Under the pieces are notes generated by a model. That model had not been told where the DNA came from and did not search any database. It saw only the letters and a program-made list of their open reading frames with translations. A stretch of 64,000 bases of DNA, taken from positions 12,306,501 through 12,370,500 of the forward strand of contig OY987301.1 in the NCBI GenBank assembly GCA_963920635.1. Direction: 5' to 3'. This document shows, in pieces, positions 11,701 to 26,700 of the stretch. The translations under genes were made by a program, and so were the position numbers. The first letter of the stretch is position 1. Each line of letters begins with the position of its first letter. This DNA is from Pseudeuparius sepicola. Lineage: Eukaryota; Arthropoda; Insecta; Coleoptera; Anthribidae.

Positions 11701-14700
11701 AGAGTAAAGTGTTGGATTTGTGGCATAGGAAACGTAACCTCGGGTTATCATCAGATGCAGGCTTAAGTGTCAAATTTGTTGTTTTTGTTTTGAGTAGGCA
11801 TTTTTTACAATGCAGCCTTGAGGTTAGTCTATGTTTATTATTTGTCTGAGGTTCGCACCCTGTATGTATTTTGTAAACAAGCCGTATTCTTTCGTCCTTT
11901 GAAGTAGCCAAGAGGGAGCGAGCCCTTTTTGCATTATTGATTAAACTCGTATTGGATGAGTCACTTGGTTGAATTTGACTCGCGTTCGCAGCCCCTTTTA
12001 TTTCCTCATTAATTAAAATCATTCTATCCCGACAGGCATAGTAGGCGGAGGCGTCCTGTATCAGATCAAATGGCGGAATCCGGAATAGAAACTCCTGTAA
12101 TTGGACACAAATGCGACTCCAGTTTCTTCTTGTGCTTGTTTCAGGATTATATAGGTACAATGTTGGATGTCTCATTGTGATTTCCAGTGGCGGATTGGAA
12201 AACCAGCATTTTCTCCATTTACTGACTGATCATCGGGTTTTTACCAGACGGACCTGAAACAAACTTTGGTATTGTTGGAATAACCTAAACAAACTGAAAT
12301 CATTATTTACGTACCGATATAGTATATTTCATTACGAGTCTGGAAATAAAGATTTTTCCGTGCGCGCGTGACAAATTTCCGTGTGAGGCGCAGCCGAACA
12401 CGGGAAGTCATGCAAGCACGGAAAACTCTATTTCTGGACGTATAATGAACGATATTTTTTATTATACTTCTTTGAAAATGGAAACTTAAAACATTTTATC
12501 GGCATATTATAATAAATTTAATTGGCAAAAAATAAACAATGCGTGTTTGGTATGTATGATGCGTTTCCATGGTTACTCCCAAATTATTTCAAAGGTGCTT
12601 TGTTGTAAATTAGTTATTGTCAGATAAGGTGAATAAAACGTCAAAAATATTACAGAAATGTTTCTAAATATTGAAACACTTACGAATTAAAATACAAAAT
12701 AGGTACATGTTAAATATCAGAGAGCATACAGAGTTTCTTAAATTTAGTTATCTTTGCTGTATATTTCTATTTTAAAGCCATATATTCGGTATTTTTATTC
12801 AGCGCACGGAAAGTTTTTCCATGCGCTGTTTTCGTGCGCTAGCCCAAAAAAACTCATCTTTCATTATTGCTAAAACAGATGAAAATAAGGTGTTTTCAAA
12901 GAATATAAATAATAAAAGATTGTTTCCTAAATATTTTTTCCGAAACAATACTTCTAACACAAACACAACCTACTTAAATTTCAAGCCTTGAACAGATACT
13001 TGGCAACGCCGCATTGGGACGGTCCATGCAGCCTAGCGAGGGCAGTTTATTTTTTTTAATAATGTTCAACACTTTTATTAGAATTATAATTAGATACATT
13101 TATTCAGCAGATAACAAAAAAAGCACTAACAAAATATACGATACGTATTTAGAAGTAATGTTTCTGCATTTGTTGTGAGGGCCTTATGGCAAATTATGGT
13201 GATTATATTCACATATGATAGATACAATTTTCTCCCTTACACCAGTCTTTTCGCAATCAGATACACAATGTCTTGTCGTATTATTTGCACAAAGATATTA
13301 ATTAAGCAGGTAAACTTAGACGCGGTGGACGCACAAGCGTTGCTGCCAGTTTTCTCGTTTCACAGCTTTGTAATTGTTGTGCTTCAAACGCCAATCGCGC
13401 GCATAAATCTTCTGTTCCGAAATGAAACGCCGCGCATTCCAACGTTTCGATATAGCCGGCCCCTCGAACATTCCCGCTGTAGCCTCTAGACAATAAGTCC
13501 GCCCCCCTCGCCCCCCCCCCTCGTACCCCTAAATGTTTTGCAATGGCGGTTTAATGCGGCGCCATTACCAGGCGCGCCCTTAATAGACGCGATGTGTGCA
13601 GCCCTGCAATTCATAAGGGGTTAATTACGGGAGCTTGTCAAAGTTGCACCCCAGAGCAAGTCCGTATGGGGGGATGGTAACGTTGGCGACAATGTCAGAA
13701 GCACGCTGCGCCAAGAAGGGGGCGTCCGGACAGTTTTTTGGGGGGGAATTAATGAAAAAGTCGCACTTTTTAGTGATGGCTGACGGTGTTTTTGACGTTT
13801 GGAGTTGTCGGATAGCACGTTTGACGTCACACCGACACAGACCGAGGCCAACGATAAAGACAGACCATGGCGCTAACGCATAATCGAGTAGTCACATGAC
13901 CAACTTAGTCCTAGGAAAGGCATTTTTGGAGATAAGTAGAAAAAACAAATTTCGTAATTTGGCAAATTTTCTTTCATCTATTACATAATACACAGACCCG
14001 AACGTGGCCAACGGGAATGGCTTCCAGCCACCTGGACCGTCTGAACTCGCGGATCTCCCGTAAGCAGTTCACCCGTCTGTGTCTCAGGTTTCACTATCCA
14101 TTCCGGGGGGATAATTCCCCTTACAGCGCTCACGCGACGGCGCGAACGCACCAATACTCCTGGACGGCACGGCTCCCACCTAGAGGCCATAATAACACCT
14201 GGGCGGTTCCCCTCCGCCAGGACACACGCGCACTAGACACAAACTGGTTTCTAAAATATAAACTAAGACGTTTAAAAACACTTTAAACATTTAAAACTTC
14301 TCAAAACCCAAGCTGCCGCTTTCAGTTATGTGACAAATGACTAAGATGGTCACGTGATTTTTGTGCGCCATGGCCTGTCTTTATCGTAGGCCTCGGACAC
14401 AGACATAGAATAAAATAAAAAAAAACTTTTTTCTATTTGAAAGGGCTCCAAAAACCGCTTCTTTTGTCTTTCCTACTATTTTCAAAATGCAAATCCAGGG
14501 CCGGCTACGTTAATCGAGATATCCCGAAACCCTTATATACCAAATTTGAACAAAAATGTACAGAGAATTCCATTCTACATTGTGCCAAAAGTTTGAGCAA
14601 AACAAGTGTCATGAAATCCCTTCAAAACTGTTGAATCGTCAAAAAAAGCAGTTTTTGAAGGCCTTTCAAACAAAAAAGTCCAGTCGATTATCTCCAAAAA

Positions 14701-17700
14701 TAAAGACACCCTGCAGATAATTATAAAATGTTAAGCTCAGATACAGATACATATTTGTTATGTAAAAAAAAATTTAAATTATATTTTTAGAAGTTTCTTA
14801 CAGAGGAGGCACTGCCTCCCACACGAGCCGCCACTGGTGTGCAATTTTGTGATTATTTTCAGTTTCCTATTGTAACATCGTTATTAATCTATCTTTAATA
14901 TCTTTAAAAAGTTTAGTTCCTGTTGAACCCGAATTTTTCTCCTGAATTATGTATAGCCCCTGGGGGTGATTTAAAAAATTCAAAACCCATTAAATTGAAT
15001 TCGTTACACAAAGCAAAGAAACGATCGACTATTTAGACAGTGCACATAGTTTAATAGTTGTTGGCCGAACTCCCTAGAGCCAAACAAAGCCCTGATCTAT
15101 GCACAAACTCTTAATCCTAATGACTTCCAAAGAGGAATGTTAATGGTTGCAAAACAGCTATTAATCGAGCCGTTCTATCGATGTTCTGCCTTCAATTAAA
15201 AGCAAATTAGGTCACTAAAGCATCCTATGTTCGAGAAAGGAAAGTTCTGCAACGATTACAACATGGATTTTTTTATAGAAACAAAGGAAGGCCTTAAATA
15301 GATTCTTCTAACTTTAGCAATCTCTTGGTTTTTCGTCACTGTGTGATTCATTTTTTTATGTGAAAATTCGCATTTGACGTTTCGGCGTAGGTTTGTTTGC
15401 TTTGAATTTTTTGTCGACTAAACTCTCAGTTGTAATTTCCGAAGCCACACAAACCCCTGATCGATGAAGCAAACTTCTAATTACTTTCCAAGAGGACTAG
15501 GTATGCTAATTGTTTCAGAACAGCTCCCATCATCGATCCAGCTCTATCAGTGCCGTGCAGTGACATAATTATGTGAGGAAGCGAGGACCTAGGTAGAACC
15601 TGGGTATACTTACTGAAAAATTCTTGGGATCCAAAGTTCTTAATAAACTACGGAGTGTAGGTACAGGTAGCATCTGGCAACCCTGTAAAAAGCGGTTTCG
15701 AAAGCCGCGTCCACCGAATGTTGCCGAAAGCTGACGAAAACACGCGAACCATGTTCGTTGGGAACGGGAAATATGCAGGCCCGGCTCTAGTTAAAGGTGC
15801 GCAAATATAATTTTTAAATGGCACAAAAATTCAACACAATCTGAACGAAACAATAATAGTTGAATTTGAATTCAGGGAATCAAGGGAATAGGTGCTTCCA
15901 TCGCTTCCATTGCACGCCACTGAGCTCTATCGATCTCGAACCTTTAATTAGGTCGCTATACAAAGGATCCTAAGTTTGTGAAACGATTTTTGCATGAATT
16001 CTTTCGCCGAATAAACGAAAGATGTAATGGATGTCCATAAAAAAGTAATCAAACGCTGGTGGAAGTTTAGGATGAAAACAAACGAGATTAAATTTGATGT
16101 TTCGGCGATAAATTTCGGATGGCTTCCAGCAAAAAGAGGGAATAAAGCATTTCGTTTCTCTTTTATGGATGATGATTTTTAGAATTCTTACGTTACTTGC
16201 AACTATGAAACCACCTGTCTATACAGAGGATATTCATTTTTTATATCAAGATGGCTGGAGTAAACTATATTGTGCTGGTCCAACCCGTATACCTAGAGCA
16301 ACCTATATGTATATGGTGCAAAAAAGAAGTCCAACCTTGGGAATAATTTGGAGGCGGGAAATTTGAAATAATAATAAAATGATTTATTAAGCACAGCTTG
16401 GCTACTAATTAGACGACATTATCTATTTGAAATTTACAATTTTTAATTATATCAATAGGTATTATATTAAAGCATATATTTTCTTTTTTACAATAGGTAC
16501 GTTATTTAATAGTAACAATGAGACAGAGCCAGATAACTTAAGAAACGAGTGGCGAGATCTAGCATGATAGCTACTCATATATTTATTATCTAACCACTCA
16601 TCCCGATTTTAATTTTAAATAATCTTAATTTGTCAATATTTTATTATATCTCAAGATATATCATTAAATAATTTAAATCTCCTGTAAAATAATTGATTTT
16701 GTCCAAATAATGTGTTATATTTATTTAAGTAAAAAACTTTAATTATATTTTATAATATAATCATCACAATTAACATATTTCAATTTTTCACAGAAAAAAT
16801 TGTAAATATAAAATTTATAAACGTGTATAAAAATAAACGTGTATTTCTCAGTAATATTTTGATTAACACTTGACATATTTAGATTTTGTTGCATGGAACG
16901 TACATTCGTATGTTTGTTATAATTAAAACAATTCTAAACACTTTATTCTGTAATTTTTGTAAATTCTGGATATGATCGTTATTTAGCATATGAACAAAAT
17001 AGTAGAACAATATTGAAATATTATACATTTAAATACAGTCAGTTTTGAAAAATTTGTTAGGTCTTTTGATATTCTTGATAGCACGTCCATTTTTTTTAAC
17101 TAGTACTAAAGGTGTTCGTTAAAATTAAATTTATATCCAAAAAAAATTTCCAAGTATTTCATTTTTAACTTAAAGAACGTGTTTAAGGACGGAAATAAAA
17201 CGTCATCACCTCGCGACGACCTTCATTTGACCGTGTTCGTAACTAGGATAAATGTTGCTAAAACAGAAATTGGGCACTGGAGTGCAAAAATTGCGCAAGT
17301 GTCTGTAAGATGGCGCTGGAGTTGGAGAGCGGCCATTGATACAGAGCGAGAATAAAAAGTAATGTTTCGCCTTGCTAAAATAAGTTTCCGTTCCTTATAA
17401 GTTGTTTTGTTGCCCGGCAAGGTCGTTGGTCGGAACCAGGGGTCTAGGGGGAGGCAGGCGGACCGACCCCCTTTTTTATACAAATAACAGCACATCGCTT
17501 CCATCCTGGCGTATTTTGGGATTGAAACTGTGAATTGTTAAACACAAAATAACAATATGAATATTTACGCTCCTTTATTTTTCTATATTTTTTCATAGTT
17601 ATTAAGAATATTGTTGAGTAAAATATTAAGTAAGAGGACTACCTACCGGCTGTCAAATCTACTGTCATGACATAATAATTCTCCCTCAAAACCGCATGAA

Positions 17701-20700
17701 TGATCACAATACTTACCCTAACTGACATTTAGAATTTATGTCACTATAGTTTTATCTTTTATCATTCTATTAACTTTTCATTAAGTACTTAATATTGATA
17801 AACCGAAAGAAATTAAAATTCTGTTGTATTTGATCCAAAGTTGACGTAAAGTTGTGAATTTTGTTAGATACGTGAAATACCTACTATTTGCTGATATCTT
17901 AATATATGTATTATTTTGGCATACATTTAGAGTAATGGAAAATGTAATGTAGGTACTACCTATAGAAGAATTTACGTAGTAGATTCTTCTATGGTACTAC
18001 CTAAATGCTTGCCGGTACATCAACTTTGTGTCAAACAGAATTTTAAAGCGTTAATATAATTTTCTTTTGAAAAAGACATATTCTTATCGATATTTTTTAG
18101 TAATAATAAAAAGTTAATAAAATTATAGAATGATACTCGTATATTATGTTGTATAGCTAGTGATATAAAATAGTTTTTACGAAGTAATGACTCTTTAAAA
18201 TTTTAAGAAATTTTATAAATAGGAAATAGGCGCTTATGTAACATTAAAATAGAAACGACTTTTTCAAATTAAATGTTTTGAAATTGTAAGAAATAAGCCA
18301 ATTTTTAGGGATTTTATTTTTTAAATATAATTTTTGACAGATAGCGAAAGTCACGTGACCACGTTTGAGTCGGTTATTTTTCCTCGTTTTTAATCGAAAG
18401 GTAACCCCAAAGTTAACTGCATATGTGTTCTATTATTATCCGTTAATAAAAATATGTTTAAATTAATAAAAAGATACATTTTGCACCATCTTCATTTTTT
18501 CCAAAAAGGTTTTTTGGTTATAACTTCTGTTTGATGTTCGATTGTTTTTTTCCAAACGACATTACATTGTTTGTAAAAAACTGCAACAAACTGGTTTTTA
18601 AATCATTAATTTGTCTCAAATACGGAATGGTTAAAGTGAATGTTCCTATCACCTTCAGGCGGACACCCTGCACCTAATAAAAATATTATTAAACAAATAA
18701 TAGTACTTTTTGAAATTGAGCCCATGTGTTGACAGGTAGCCGTGATTACAGCCCAAAAGTAAAGTTACACACATTGTTTAATGTGCTTTTTGAACCTAAC
18801 AAAAAAAAGTTTATCAAAATCGGTAAACAAATAAAGATATTTTACCAGGGTGGTAACTCCTTAACGGAGGTCACACTGTAGATGTTTAACATATAGGTAC
18901 AGAAGATGTTCTTTCGCATCAATATATCGTTTTCTTTTTTCATTTTTTATTTTCGAGATATGTATTTATCTTAATTATTGCGTTACTTAAAATGTGTGTT
19001 TGGATGTAGTGTTAATGCAAACGAAGAAACACCTTATGTACACATAAAAGACCATGTTTCATTTCATTGAAAAAACTAAACATAATTTTGTAGAACTTTT
19101 AAGCCAGCAATACTATACCTACAGAAAACGTGCCGAATAACATTCTTTAACTAAAGATATGCCTTTAACAGTAAAAAAACACAGTTGACATTCAAGTGAC
19201 CTTGAAAACGTCGTCTGCCTACAAGTGAAAACGTGCGTCTTACATTGCACCTCATATGCTTCAACTTTTATGTGATTTTTTGCGATTTTCGTTTTTGAGA
19301 TATTTATAATAGCTGCATTTATTAAAATGGAACACCCGGTATAGATAATTTTCGACATACCTATACATATAGTGACATAGACATATGAATCCTCCCCTAA
19401 TGTCAGTTTTGTGCTAACGATTGTATTTTCCTCACGAAAAATACATAACGGCGACATACGTATAAATAATGCAAAGTCAACTAAAGCAGTTTTTAGTGCC
19501 GCCGTGTACCTTTCAAGCTAAAAATCAATGAACCATTGCTAAAAAGAGAGGGGTTAAAATCACAAATCGGAGTCTTTGAGCTACGGGGGTCTCCCGAATA
19601 TACCTTTTGAAGTTTTATATTATTTTAATATTAAAAATTCGCAATTCATAGTATAGAATAATATGGAAGTAATACAAAAACATAAAAAAGTAATCAGACA
19701 GCTTAGTTGATTAAATATTATATCGCCAAAACGTAAAATTGATCATATGAACATAATATATGTAATTATTAAACTGGACCTGTAACAACAGCGTCAACCG
19801 TTCATCGATCGTCTGTTTTTCGCGCCATCTGATAAACAATAGATACACTTTTGGTATTCCCGCTGCATAATTTAAGGGTATTTTGCCTATGTTTTTTATT
19901 TACAACAAGACTGGATAATTACAATGTTTATTACCGGGTTTTCGTTCCGAGCATATTCCGAAACCTCTGCCCATCTTAACGAAGGTAAAATTCCGGCTCA
20001 AGAGACAAAATAGACGAATTTATGCCGGCATAAAGTTTGAAATTCAAAAAAAATTCTCGCCCATAGCTTTTAAACTAGTGTCATTAGTATCTATGGATAT
20101 TTTAAAAATACCCGTGTTTTTTGTAATCCTTTGAAATTCGCTACTTTTTCCAGCTAGTTGGAAATAAAAATACATTGATACAGGCAACCAAACATACAAT
20201 GGCGAGGCCCCCCTTAAAATGTCATTTGTTGCCGCATCTCAGTTGTAATTTTAGACACGCTCCTAGAAAAAGAAATATCTGTAGATGCCGAGCATAAGGA
20301 AAGTAAGAAAGAAGTTTATCAATTAAATTTAGTCACGAATTCTTTCGTAAAATAAGGGCACACTGTAATGGGTGCCCATAAAAAAGTAATCAAACGCTGA
20401 AGGAAATTTGGGACGAAGACAAACAAGATTAAATTTGCTTAGCCGATAAAATTCAATGAATGTTCTCGATAAAGTGAGAACGGGGCAACTTGCTTCTTTT
20501 TTGCTAAAAGGTTATTTTTTAATTGACATCTTGAGTTTCTTACACGATACAGTCGATACACACATAGCGGTATGACCGCGAGCAGGTGCTGTGACGTGAG
20601 CTGTGACGCTTATTCGACAAATGCATGGCTACCTACCTTTTATTTTTGGGCGGAAATTTTACAGATTTATAGTGAGCCTAGGCCACCACATATACACCAA

Positions 20701-23700
20701 GGTGCCCTTGAAGAATTCTTAATTTCTCATTCAATCATGTGGGAACTTTTGTAAGACTATTTCTCACCATGCAATATCAAAATTATAGGTAAAATAGAAA
20801 ATAGCGTCTTCCTATATTTACAGAATAGTAGGATGGCTTCTCAAAAAGAAAATAAATTTGTGCAGAAATTACTACTTTTTACTTAGGTAGGTACTTTTAT
20901 TATATCTTTTTATTATGTGAATAAAAGAGTTTTAAGTGCATAATAGGAATAGGTACGTTATTTGATGTACCTGTTGCTCTTCACAAATTTGTCATCCCTT
21001 CTTCTTCTAGGTCGGTTTAACCCTGATAACGAAAACCTAATAAACCCGATGGCTCCTCCAAAATTAAAGAAAATGAACCCCTGCGAGGATCCTTATTAAG
21101 TGCGAAGGAGATGGGCCGAATTGCTCCTTCGGGACGAGTCGCCTTAAGTGAATTTGCGATGTCCAATAAGCCGGGGCCGGGAAATTTAAATTTTTGCTAA
21201 ACTGAAGATTTCACGGGTTCGGCCCTAGGTATCAGGGCTCCCCTGGGGACCTGTAAGATACGAGGAGGGGACCCTTCACCGGGAGGGGCCTCCGTGGCGC
21301 GTGCTTACGCGTTTATGAAGCAGCGCCCCCCTCGACTTCGAGCTGCCGCAGCTGCCACTACTGCCTGGGTAGTTTGGAGAGTTAATATAGGTGTGCTTTG
21401 TACTTCTATAAAAACGTTGTTATAGTTTGTTGGGGTTGTGGGAAGAACGAAGTAACAAATAAAGTTACAATCTTTTTGCACCTTTTACTACCCTGGCCCT
21501 GGGATTACCAGTTATGATTCGATCAACAAAGATTCTAATAATAAATCCTGTCACTACCAGCTACAAACGAAAACTAAATGTTTTAAAAACATATTTTTAA
21601 AAACAAGCTTTTATTTACCTAAATGCTCTAAAAAGAAGAAAATAATCCCAAAGCAAACCCATAATTTTGTTACATTATAAACTTGTATATGATATAAAAG
21701 CTTGTCGAGAGATTTTCGTGTGTAAATTTCTTTTATAGAAAAATATATTTTCTAGTTAGAATTACTTTCAAGATACATATATTCTCGCGACAAGCTTTTA
21801 TATCATATACAATTTTATAATGTAACAAAATTATGGGTTTGCTTTGGTTTGAATTTTTTGATTATTTTCTTCTTTTTAGAGCATTTAGGTAAATAAAAGC
21901 TTGTTTTTAAAAATATATTTTTATTAATAATCTTATTTTCAACTTTTTAGTTCTACTCTTCAAGCCCTTTCACTTAATGCCCATATTAAGGGAAAAGAAA
22001 ATGTAATCCGCCGTGTTGGAGCGGCGGCCATATTGAATTTAGTGTGATGTCACTAACTTTATCGTTTTCTACTCTTCAAGCCCTTTAATTTGATACCCAT
22101 ATTAAGGGGGTTGACAAAAAAATACATTATCCGCCATCTTAGAGGGGTGACCATATTGAATTTAGTATGATGTCACTAACTTTATCGTTTTGTACTCTTC
22201 AAGCCCTTTCATTTGATACCCATATTAAGGGGGTTTACAAAAAATACATTATCCGTCATCTTGGAGCGGCGGCCATATTGAATTTAGTGTGATGTCACTA
22301 ACTCTATCGTTTTCTATTCTTCATTCTTTCGCACTGAGCAACTCAATATTCAGTTAAATGCTGCAAATTTTCCTTCAATATTAAATATACACTTTGTTAC
22401 CTTGCTTAAAATAAGCTGCGTGTAAGAAACAACAAAAAGCCTTCAAAGACATAAATCATTGAGTGAAATATATTGAGATTAGTACTTCAGGCCAAGGCTT
22501 ATGCCTTAAATATTTGGATCATTTTTAGTGGACATGTGGAGCATTAAAAATCGAAGATAACATGTGTTGTAGGAAAGATAAGCTACAATATTTCCCACCG
22601 AAAGGTCGGCCATTTTGGGCCCACACTCCCACCAGCGCATATAAAACAACCAGCAGTATCACTCCCCATGGCGGGAAAATTCTGCGCATGTGGGAATAGA
22701 TTCTGTCAAGTTGATGCAGTGTCAGGGCGATTGGGCAGTTATTTTTTCGCTGTATTAGAGATATTACAGTGCCGTGGAGTGTGCTTTTCTGTAAATTGTG
22801 CTTTTTGCTGGTATCTTTAAATAAAGAATCCCAAGAAGGAGGAAAAGCTGCTTGTGCTTACCACACACTATATACTTTACTAATACTACTCTGTATTTCT
22901 GAATTGATTTTCCCGACTACACCTCCGACTTCTATTCCACCAATATGGCTCAAGGTCATTGAATTTGCGGATGATTTCTCAAGAGTAAGTTATACTGCTG
23001 GTTGTTTTATATGCTCTGCTCCCACACTCATTGGCTGTCAAATGTCAAACGCGTGAGGGCCGTGGTTAAATGTCATTTTGTATTTCCACCACAAATTTCG
23101 CTTCTGCCCTAGAATGCTCATTAAATCCCCTAGAATAAGCCCAATATGGCGGCTATCCAGGCGGAAGCCGCAGCGCCCTCTGTCGAATGGCTAAAAAATG
23201 AAGGGGAACTGGGGTCCAATGGCGGTCCAGTTTATTTTACGAGGGCCGTTAAGGAAATTCACTCAACCTGAACACAGCTTGCTAGATTTCGCCTCGGGCA
23301 CACGCTTTTCAAAATTCCGCACGCATTTTAAACGTGAAAGTTAAAACCGTGCAAACAGTCATCCCCCATCCCCCGGTGCAACCCCACAGGTCCGCCCCGC
23401 CCCCCGAAAATATAATGATCCCCAATTATTCGCCTCCAAATCCGGACGCGTGCATCGACAATGCCGTAATCCTCCGACTGGAGGGGGGCGGGTAGGCCCC
23501 TCGCGGTTGCGAGGGTAAACAAAGGGGGCGCCCGGCCCCCCTCGGACGCCCCTGCCGGTGTTGGGGTGTAGCCGGAAACTTTCGGGTTTTCACTGGCACG
23601 GCACGTAGTCGAGAGGCAGTCGAGGAAGTCTGCCGATTTTGCGACGAAATGTGTCGAAACTGTTTTATGACCTTGAAATTTTAGAGACTTCTGAAACTTT

Positions 23701-26700
23701 TATTACTCTTACTCTGAAACTCGTAGTGAGAGCAACAAGTAGCCAAACTTGAGTAAGTGAAAAAACAAATAAGTCGGTACAACCACATAACACAAAAATA
23801 GGCCGACACATGTTTTGTGGGGTTTATTACATATATCAAATGTCAAAATATACATACAGCCGGAACGCAGTTGAAAACTTCAGAAATCGCCTACATCAGT
23901 GCATCGCTTCTAGAGGACATAATCTTGCCGATGTGATCTTTAAAACTTAAGTGAAAAAATGGGATGTATAGTACTGGCTTAATCAAAATAAACCACTTTT
24001 TCCCAAGTTGTGCCAATTTTTTTTAATAGCCCTTCAAAACTGCACTGTTTGTTTTGCCGCACCCTGTATAATCTGGACCAACACTATATTAAAGACGAAA
24101 CAAGTTCACATGGCATATTTCCATACGAAAAACGAGTCTAAAAAGCAAGCGAGAGTATTTGGTACCTTTTGGTGTGAAATGAAGTCCATGAGTTGTATAA
24201 GGATAAGTAAGCATAAAACGCATATTAGATTTTTCAGTTTCTTCTTTATATGGAGGACTATTCTATTTTCATTCTTGCATACGTTACAAAATAATATCTA
24301 GAATTTTCGCTTCTTCAGCTGGTTGATCAGATCATCCCATAATTCCAAAATAGTGTTTATACCATTTTCTTCATGTGCATGGAAATTTCATGTTATCACA
24401 AACAAATATCTACCTATGAAAGCTGTGTTAATAGGATAAAACTGCTAAATACTGGACGCAACGACAATTGGTACAAATTCAAAAATTCCAAAGCCGGATT
24501 TAGCCCCTTTAATTTATTTTTGCTAATATTGTCACTTCCTTAAGTTCTCATTAGTTCGTGGCAAGAGCCCCAACAGGCTTAAAAGGCTAGGTACACTTTA
24601 CTTCAAGCTCAAAACTCAAAAACTCGATAATAATATTTTATAAATGAAATAAAAATAAAATTATTATGAATAGGTAGAAGATATTATGGTATCCAAATCA
24701 TGACACCGACGCCTCTGGCCAGGCACCCCTGTATTCCAGCCCCCCTGGCGTCTTTTTATTAATGTCCCCCAGCCTTGTTAGTGTGTAGCTGTTTATATGC
24801 TTCATTGGCGAGTTGGAACCCCCGGATCTCGCTTTAACTTTTTTAAAAGCCGCCATCAAGTCCGCGTTTTCTTCATAGAAAATTTCAACTTCTTCATTTT
24901 TGTATGAAATGTTAGTTTTGGGGACACAGTTCCCTTCAACTTTAGTATTTACGCTTTTTATCTAAAATTAGAAACAACGAAGCTAGATGGATTAGAATCA
25001 GGGACTCTTTAAAATAAGGGAACCCAGCATTTCACAGTCTATCACATAGGAAAAGTGAAGCCTTGAAGTTTGTTTTCTGTAGACTCAAAGGAGACCACAT
25101 AAGTGGGCTGGTACAAGGTTATGTTATATGTCAGTGTCCAACTGCCATCAGGTTTTATGTGATAGAGCAATAGATTCTAAAGGAGGCAAAAAATTTCCCA
25201 TCATAATTCACAATTTTTAAGTTTTCTAACTTTCAGATACTCAGATGTGACAATTAAAGAATTTCAACTATACAATAAATTTGTTTCATTTGACAGTTGA
25301 CTGTAATTGTAGACACAACATTGTCAAGTCTAATTTTTCGAAATCATGAAAACTATTATTAATTTTTACTAACATTTTTACCTGTTATATTCATAGATTC
25401 CAATAAAATTGCATACTTGGCATCACTGATACTATTAGATTGAGGAAAGAATAGGCCTCACTTTGGAAAGTATAATGCTGGGTCCCCTTATTTTAAAGAG
25501 TCCCTTTAGAATAAATCCACACAAAAATTTCTAAATATCTAGTGAGCCATAATTTTTCCAAAAATTCACAAGGTGCGTTAAATTGGAAAGAATTGCGGTT
25601 TTGTTAATTGGAATAAATAATTGTGCCCACAAAACTGCAGTTCTTTCCCCATTTAATCTTCTTTCTATCTCCGCTAGTTTCCGAGATCCACATGTTGATC
25701 ATAAAAAAAAACTCACCCTGTATATGTATAACTGAACTACGTTTCCCAATAGTGCTAGTAAAGATTACCAAAAATGTCAGGTAGTGTCATTGACCTACTA
25801 ATTTTATAAACTAACTTTAATTTTTGTAGAATGGATTATTTTTAATTATGATTATTATTAATACAAATAAAATTAATTTAATTCAATAACGCCTCCTCCC
25901 TGAGTTACGCATATATTTTCTGATTTCATCTAATGGAATGGACTCAACAGCTTCCAAATCCTTTCTTTCAGCATTTCCCTGTGTCGTCGTCCGTAGAAAA
26001 TTAAAATTGAAGTTAGTTTACTGTGGACCTAATTTCAAAATTTGCAAATTTGAACGCATATCGAATTAATATTTTCTCAACGCGAATCTTCATTTCGAAA
26101 GAAGCAAAAACTTAATGAAGAGTAATTTTTTGGCGAAAAGCTAAACATTTCGGCCATTATTTCACCCCTTATAAACCCCATCCGGGAAACATACTGTATA
26201 CACTCATAGAAAAAGTATAGTATTCAGCACGTTTTACAAACTCCTCTAGACACTCGTTCAACTGAACACTCGCCCCCCTCGTGGCTATAATAAAACTCAT
26301 TATAAAATGACGTTTATAAAACTCATTGTATGATAAATCGTATAATATTCTGTAGAGGTGTGTAGATAATATGTACATACAAGTGATGACAAATATAATA
26401 CAGGAGTATTTCCACTCCAACGCCCTCGTTCTCGTAGGTACCTCCCGTCGCACAATATTGGAACATTTTCGGCATACCTCCAACACGTTTTGCAGCAATA
26501 TCCCCCAACACCCCCGTCCCCCGCCCCCCTCCGACGTGATTCTGAATATTCAGGCCCCAGAAACTTTTCGGGAGGAGGGGGGGGGAGTTGGAGGGTTTAA
26601 ATTGTAAATCGCCCAGAAGTTGGAGGCTCCACGCCAACAGCTGATGGCAGTCGCTGATTGCCCGAAGTGTCGGGGCAATCGCCCCTAGAAATTAATTCTC

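Noticed and set aside
11675..12175. 166-codon minus-strand open frame
   Set aside because: It crosses the boundary and target duplication of the 11153-11850 transposon, has no recognisable motif, and has no splice or promoter support.
19119..19457. 112-codon minus-strand frame in the 3 kb repeat
   Set aside because: The corresponding frame is disrupted in the other copy (deleted segments at about 5655 and 5777), and no motif is recognisable.
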